From RGIG8306 sp964426655 (GTDB taxonomy: Bacteria > Bacillota > Clostridia > Lachnospirales > Lachnospiraceae), in contig CAYRQT010000046.1 of NCBI GenBank assembly GCA_964426655.1, forward strand, positions 1 through 16,908: a stretch of DNA of 16,908 nt, given 5' to 3'. Below the pieces are notes generated by a model, which had not been told where the DNA came from, did no database searches, and saw only the letters and a program-made list of their open reading frames with translations. Shown here piece after piece: positions 13,522-16,908 of this stretch. Position 1 is the first letter of the stretch; each line of letters opens with the position of its first letter. A program made the translations under genes and the position numbers.

Positions 13522-14172
13522 ATGAGCTTTTGGGTAATGCTGAAACAGCTGATGGATGGTATGGGGACAACGGTGATGATTTTTTTCATCACCCTCTTGT
13601 TTTCCCTTCCCCTGGGATTGCTGCTGTCCTTTGGACGTATGTCAAAGAACCTGATTCTGCGCAATTTAGCTAAATTATATATCTCTGTCATGCGGGGGAC
13701 GCCACTAATGCTCCAGCTTTTTGTGGTATATTTTGGCCCTTATTATATTTTCCGCATTACCATCTCCTCTTCCTATCGTATGTATGCGGTGTTTATCGCT
13801 TTTTCCATCAATTATGCTGCATATTTTGCGGAAATTTACAGGGGAGGAATTGAATCCATGCCAGTGGGGCAATATGAGGCTGCCCGCGTACTGGGCTATT
13901 CTAGGATACAGACCTTTTTTAAAATCATTATGCCCCAAGTCATTAAACGGATTCTCCCTTCGGTGACCAATGAGATCATAACGCTGGTCAAGGATACTTC
14001 GCTGGCATTTTCCATTGCCTATGCTGAAATGTTTACAGCCGCTAAAGCCATTGCGGCTTCGCAGAAAAGCATGGTTCCATTTATTGCAGCCGGCGTATTT
14101 TACTATGTGTTCAATCTTCTGGTGGCAGTAATCATGGATTTCTGGGAAAAGAAGCTTAGTTATTACAGATAG
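13522..14172 (+). CDS. Amino acid ABC transporter permease (system 1)
   Basis: A 216-residue inner-membrane permease of the HisM/GlnP type. The N-terminal half has hydrophobic segments (MIFFITLLFSLPLGLLLSF) followed by the signature MRGTPLMLQLF (55-65). The EAA loop that docks on the ATPase is YEAARVLGYSRIQTFFKIIM, followed by PQVIKRILPSVTNE and the conserved KDTSLAFSIA. Its start codon lies one base after the stop of the lipoprotein gene, and the ribosome site AGGAGA lies inside the end of that gene, so translation is probably coupled. The permease likely forms a homodimer, because no second permease gene is present in this operon. Confidence 0.94.
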   Translation: MSFWVMLKQLMDGMGTTVMIFFITLLFSLPLGLLLSFGRMSKNLILRNLAKLYISVMRGTPLMLQLFVVYFGPYYIFRITISSSYRMYAVFIAFSINYAAYFAEIYRGGIESMPVGQYEAARVLGYSRIQTFFKIIMPQVIKRILPSVTNEIITLVKDTSLAFSIAYAEMFTAAKAIAASQKSMVPFIAAGVFYYVFNLLVAVIMDFWEKKLSYYR

Positions 14173-14181
14173 GAGGACAGG

Positions 14182-14946
14182 ATGCAGACAATATTGGAAA
14201 TGAATCATGTCCGGAAAAGTTTTGACCAGGCGGAGGTGTTAAAGGACATTAGCCTGACGGTAAAGGAGGGGGAAGTGGTGTCCATTATCGGCCCTTCCGG
14301 ATCCGGGAAATCCACGCTCCTGCGCTGTGCAACGCTGTTGGAAAAAATGGATGGTGGAGATTTATGTTACCTGGGCGAATACGCTGCAGAAGACATGGAT
14401 GGCACTGCCCATTATGCAGCCAATAAAGATTTAAAGCGAATTCAGCAGGTGTTTGGACTGGTCTTTCAGAACTTCAATCTTTTTCCCCATTACAATGTGC
14501 TAAAGAACATCACCGATGCGCCTTTGCATGTGCAGAAGCGGGATAAAAAGGAGGTAATGGCTGAGGCACAGGTACTGTTAAAAAAAATGGGGCTTGAAGA
14601 TAGAACCGACTATTATCCCTGCCAGCTTTCCGGAGGACAGCAGCAGCGGGTGTCCATAGCCAGGGCTCTGGCCATGAAACCCAGGATTCTTTTTTTTGAT
14701 GAGCCCACCTCTGCTCTGGATCCTGAGCTGACAGGAGAAATTCTGAAGGTCATTCGGGAGTTGGCGGCAGAAAAGATGACCATGGTGATTGTGACACATG
14801 AAATGCATTTTGCAAAGGACGTTTCCAATCGGATGATCTTTATGGACAAGGGGGTTATTGTGGAGGAAACAACGCCGGATAAAATGTTCCAGTCGGAAAA
14901 TGAGCGGACCAGAGAGTTTCTGGGGAAATATCATGTATCTGGCTAA
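14182..14946 (+). CDS. Amino acid ABC transporter ATP-binding protein (system 1)
   Basis: A 254-residue ABC ATPase that energises the importer at the inner face of the membrane. Walker A is GPSGSGKS (37-44), the Q-loop glutamine is Q96 in VFQNFNLFPH, the ABC signature is LSGGQ (149-153), Walker B is ILFFDE with D173 and catalytic E174, the D-loop is SALD, and the switch histidine is H206 in VTHEM. This is the full GlnQ/HisP-type set at normal length. An insertion of about 10 residues after GEYAAEDMDG is a small variation. AGGAGG, overlapping the permease stop, lies 5 bases before the ATG. A strong terminator follows, so the operon ends here. Confidence 0.96.
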   Translation: MQTILEMNHVRKSFDQAEVLKDISLTVKEGEVVSIIGPSGSGKSTLLRCATLLEKMDGGDLCYLGEYAAEDMDGTAHYAANKDLKRIQQVFGLVFQNFNLFPHYNVLKNITDAPLHVQKRDKKEVMAEAQVLLKKMGLEDRTDYYPCQLSGGQQQRVSIARALAMKPRILFFDEPTSALDPELTGEILKVIRELAAEKMTMVIVTHEMHFAKDVSNRMIFMDKGVIVEETTPDKMFQSENERTREFLGKYHVSG

Positions 14947-14998
14947 AGAAAGGGCAATTTCCTTATTTAATAAAGGGAATTGCCCTTTCTTTGTATTT
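14945..14998 (+). terminator. Terminator of ABC importer 1
   Basis: A perfect 15-base stem, 14945-14959 with 14978-14992 (AAAGAAAGGGCAATT and complement), is extended inward by about five more pairs and overlaps the ATPase stop codon. T-rich sequence follows to about 15001. Confidence 0.88.
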
Positions 14999-15011
14999 TT
15001 TCAAACAGGAA

Positions 15012-15040
15012 TTGACAGTACACTTCCTTTGCGGTAGTAT
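15012..15040 (+). promoter_or_regulatory. Promoter of the lysine-riboswitch importer operon
   Basis: A perfect TTGACA (15012-15017) is followed after exactly 17 bases by TAGTAT (15035-15040). The predicted start near 15047 places the riboswitch aptamer about 30 bases into the transcript. Confidence 0.72.
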
Positions 15041-15074
15041 ACATATGAAAAATAAAAAAGGACCTCACCCAGGT

Positions 15075-15297
15075 GAGGTAGAGGCGCGGTTTCTAACAGT
15101 TTGCATCGGAGCAGAGAAGCGTGGAAGAGCAAAGAAGGAGAAATCGCCGAAGTATGGTGTGGTTCTCAACACATCATGCTGGGCTTGCCGCTAAGAACGG
15201 CAGGACTGTTCTGGTAGCACCCGGGCTGTCAGAATGCGCTATCTCCAGGGATATTCCGCAAGCCCTCGTCGCCGTGACCCGGGGCTTTTTTTATTTC
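15075..15297 (+). promoter_or_regulatory. Lysine riboswitch (L-box) with terminator expression platform
   Basis: This leader carries the conserved lysine-aptamer elements in order: TAGAGGCGC at 15079-15087, CGCCGAAG at 15145-15152, then GGGCTTGCCG with the P4-like hairpin TGCCG/CGGCA (15186-15190 with 15198-15202), the AGGACTGT junction, a P5-like arm TTCTG/CAGAA, and CTATCTC at 15239-15245. The closing helix P1 pairs GAGGTAG (15075-15081) with CTATCTC. The B. subtilis lysC leader has the same landmarks (AGAGGTGC, CGCCGAAG, GGCTGTCA, GCTATCTC). Downstream, AAGCCCT (15260-15266) pairs with GGGGCTT (15281-15287) before a T-run, forming a terminator. AGGG at 15247-15250 can instead pair with CCCT at 15263-15266, an antiterminator. 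Lysine would be expected to switch the operon off. This accounts for the intergenic stretch 14999-15326. Confidence 0.9.
15260..15293 (+). terminator. Riboswitch-controlled terminator
   Basis: A 7-pair stem (AAGCCCT with GGGGCTT, one G-U pair) with a GC-rich loop is followed by TTTTTTTATTT. The left arm overlaps the competing antiterminator pairing described for the lysine riboswitch. Confidence 0.75.
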
Positions 15298-15326
15298 AGA
15301 GAATAGCAATACGGAGGAGAAAAAAT

Positions 15327-16145
15327 ATGAAGAAAAGACTGGTTGGAATGGCAGTTCTGGGCGTATTATCCATGGCACTGGCTGCCGGATGTGCGAAAAA
15401 AGAGGATAATGTGTTGCGTGTGGGCATGGAGGCTGGATATGCACCCTTTAACTGGACGCAGAGCGATGACAGCAATGGGGCAGTGGCCATTGACGGCTCC
15501 AGTGATTATGCAGGGGGGTATGATGTGGAAATTGCCAAGATTATTGCAGATGGTCTGGGCATGGATCTGGTCATTGTAAAAACAGAGTGGGATGGGCTGG
15601 TACCTGCAGTACAGTCCGGTAAAATTGATGCGATAATAGCTGGTATGTCTCCCACTGCGGAAAGAAAAGAAAGTATTGATTTTTCCGATAATTATTATAA
15701 GTCAGATCTTGTAATGGTGGTGCAAAAAGATGGCCCTTATGCCAATGCCACTTCCATTCAGGATTTTTCCGGTGCTAAAATTACGGCACAGCTGAACACT
15801 TTCCACTACACCGTAATCGATCAGATCAATGGGGTGGACAAACAGACGGCCATGGACAATTTCCCTGCCATGCGTGTGGCTCTTGAAGCGGGTGCCATTG
15901 ATGGCTATGTGTCTGAACGTCCTGAAGGAGTCAGTGCCACCGCGGCCAATGACAGTTTTGCCATGGTGGAATTTGCTGATGGGGAAGGATTTGAAACATC
16001 AGAAGAGGATACAGCCATTGCTGTGGGGTTAAAGAAGGGAAGTGACCTTACAGAAAAAATCAACGAAATCTTATCCGGTATTTCCGAGGAGGAACAGAAG
16101 GAACTGATGGATCAGGCCATCGCCAACCAGCCTTCTGCAGAATAG
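15327..16145 (+). CDS. Lysine-riboswitch-controlled ABC transporter substrate-binding lipoprotein (system 2)
   Basis: A 272-residue family 3 solute-binding lipoprotein. The signal peptide ends at lipobox LAAGC with C22. The mature domain begins LRVGMEAGYAPFNW, has a loop of about 18 residues (44-62) before GGYDVEIAKIIADGLGMD, and carries IDAIIAGMSPTAERKESIDFS with R113 as the probable ligand carboxylate contact. The start at 15327 is preceded by GGAGGAG at 7 bases. A longer in-frame reading from 15234 begins inside the riboswitch, overlaps the terminator and lacks a signal-peptide-like beginning, so it is rejected. The lysine riboswitch upstream indicates that the ligand is lysine or a close relative. 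A permease follows at 16220. Assignment to lysine is inference from regulation, not from binding-site residues. Confidence 0.93.
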   Translation: MKKRLVGMAVLGVLSMALAAGCAKKEDNVLRVGMEAGYAPFNWTQSDDSNGAVAIDGSSDYAGGYDVEIAKIIADGLGMDLVIVKTEWDGLVPAVQSGKIDAIIAGMSPTAERKESIDFSDNYYKSDLVMVVQKDGPYANATSIQDFSGAKITAQLNTFHYTVIDQINGVDKQTAMDNFPAMRVALEAGAIDGYVSERPEGVSATAANDSFAMVEFADGEGFETSEEDTAIAVGLKKGSDLTEKINEILSGISEEEQKELMDQAIANQPSAE

Positions 16146-16159
16146 AACAGGCATGTGAG

Positions 16160-16200
16160 TGAACCGGTCATGCAGTTTGCGACCGGTTCATTCTTTTATT
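16160..16200 (+). terminator. Intra-operon hairpin between lipoprotein and permease genes
   Basis: TGAACCGGTC (16160-16169) pairs perfectly with GACCGGTTCA (16181-16190) around an 11-base loop, followed by TTCTTTTATT. The T-run is interrupted, so this probably acts as a partial terminator or an mRNA-stabilising hairpin that favours the lipoprotein over the permease. Confidence 0.6.
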
Positions 16201-16219
16201 AATTTTCGGGAGGATCATT

Positions 16220-16908
16220 ATGAGCCTATATTGGCTGCGCAGAATCATTGAAACAAATGGTATGTCCTTTGTCCGGGGAGCAGGGGTTACGCTGTATATC
16301 TCTATTATCGGCACCCTGGTGGGGGCAGTAATCGGCCTGGTCATCGGGGTTATTCGGACTGTACCCATGCCTGAGAAGGGAATCAAAAGAGTACTGCTTA
16401 AAATTGTACATTTTCTGCTTTCGGCGTACATTGAGGTGTTTCGTGGAACTCCCATGATCGTACAGGCCATGGTCATTTATTATGGTAGCCTCATGGCCCT
16501 TGGGCTAGATATGGATCGTATTTTTGCAGGTATTTTTATTGTATCCATTAATACCGGTGCATATATGTCCGAAATTGTTAGAGGCGGAATCCTATCTGTA
16601 AATAAAGGACAGTTTGAAGCCGCTGCGGCCATTGGGATGAATCATATGAAAACCATGATGAATGTGGTGCTTCCTCAGGTCATTCGAAACATTCTGCCTG
16701 CCACAGGCAATGAATTTGTTATCAATATTAAAGATACTTCTGTATTAAACGTCATTTCTGTTACAGAGCTGTTTTTCCAGACTAAATCAGTGGCCGGTAA
16801 TTATTTCCGCTATTTTGAGTCCTTTTTCATTGCTGCCGCGATTTATTTTGTGATGACCTTTACGGTAACCAGAATACTAAGGCTCATAGAACGAAAACTG
16901 GATGGGCC
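16220..16908 (+). CDS. Amino acid ABC transporter permease (system 2), cut by window end
   Basis: An open frame of 229 codons that runs off the window without a stop. It begins MSLYWLRRIIETNGMSFVRG, and GGGAGGA lies 5 bases before the ATG. It has hydrophobic segments at about 20-44, the signature FRGTPMIVQAM (residues about 73-83), the EAA-type loop FEAAAAIGMNHMKTMMNVVL followed by PQVIRNILPATGNEF, and INIKDTSVLNVISV, all as in HisM/GlnP-type permeases. Near the end, RLIERKLDG is typical of the family C-terminus, so only a few residues are missing. It partners the lysine-riboswitch-controlled lipoprotein; the ATPase gene is expected just beyond the window. Confidence 0.93.
   Translation, partial: MSLYWLRRIIETNGMSFVRGAGVTLYISIIGTLVGAVIGLVIGVIRTVPMPEKGIKRVLLKIVHFLLSAYIEVFRGTPMIVQAMVIYYGSLMALGLDMDRIFAGIFIVSINTGAYMSEIVRGGILSVNKGQFEAAAAIGMNHMKTMMNVVLPQVIRNILPATGNEFVINIKDTSVLNVISVTELFFQTKSVAGNYFRYFESFFIAAAIYFVMTFTVTRILRLIERKLDG

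Noticed and set aside
14991..15306. Short plus-strand open frames across the riboswitch region
   Set aside because: The sequence is explained by the promoter, aptamer and terminator; the frames begin at codons without ribosome sites.
1..16908. CRISPR arrays, insertion sequences, tRNA genes and phage genes
   Set aside because: No regularly spaced repeats, transposase or integrase motifs, or tRNA-like cloverleaf sequences were seen on either strand.

Overview
The window looks like chromosomal DNA from an anaerobic Firmicute, probably a Lachnospiraceae/Clostridiales gut-type bacterium. This rests on strong AGGAGG-type ribosome binding sites, tight operons, sigma-A-like promoters, simple hairpin/T-run terminators and protein families typical of that group (DUF4491, Firmicute PerR, CoA-disulfide reductase/rhodanese fusion, lysine riboswitch). 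I see no tRNA, rRNA, insertion sequence, CRISPR array or phage gene. Taxonomy and family names come from recognising motifs by eye, not from a search.

Layout. (1) 1-3170: a peroxide-stress operon of a PerR-type Fur-family regulator, catalase-peroxidase KatG and a small DUF4491-like membrane protein. It has a clear promoter with a PerR-box-like inverted repeat near the start point and ends in a bidirectional terminator. (2) 3171-4118 (minus): a ketopantoate-reductase-family enzyme, divergent from (3) 4284-5561, an O-acetylhomoserine sulfhydrylase-type PLP enzyme, followed by (4) a thioredoxin at 5641-5952. (5) 5990-8841: a sulfane-sulfur module. A Crp/Fnr-family regulator (minus) is divergent from a single-domain rhodanese and a CoA-disulfide reductase fused to a second rhodanese domain. 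The shared intergenic region holds a GTGA-N5-TCAC dyad just where a class II activator would bind. (6) 8917-9825: a DMT-superfamily transporter whose last codons form its own terminator.

(7) 10025-12435: a three-gene operon that is the least ordinary part of the window. It holds a NIF3-like protein that appears to have lost its metal-binding residues, a MalY/PatB-like PLP enzyme that keeps the PLP lysine but lacks the usual N-terminal motif and the active-site Asn, and a small CoA-binding-fold protein. Two altered enzymes side by side suggest a specialised and possibly undescribed function. (8) 12642-14946: a complete polar amino acid ABC importer (lipoprotein, permease, ATPase). (9) 15012-end: a second importer of the same class, preceded by a lysine riboswitch with its own terminator. 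The lipoprotein and most of the permease are present and the window ends inside the permease. The riboswitch makes lysine, or a closely related basic amino acid, the likely substrate.

Taken together, regions 1-5 deal with peroxide, thiol and sulfur chemistry (PerR/KatG, sulfhydrylase, thioredoxin, rhodaneses, CoA-disulfide reductase), and regions 8-9 with amino acid uptake.
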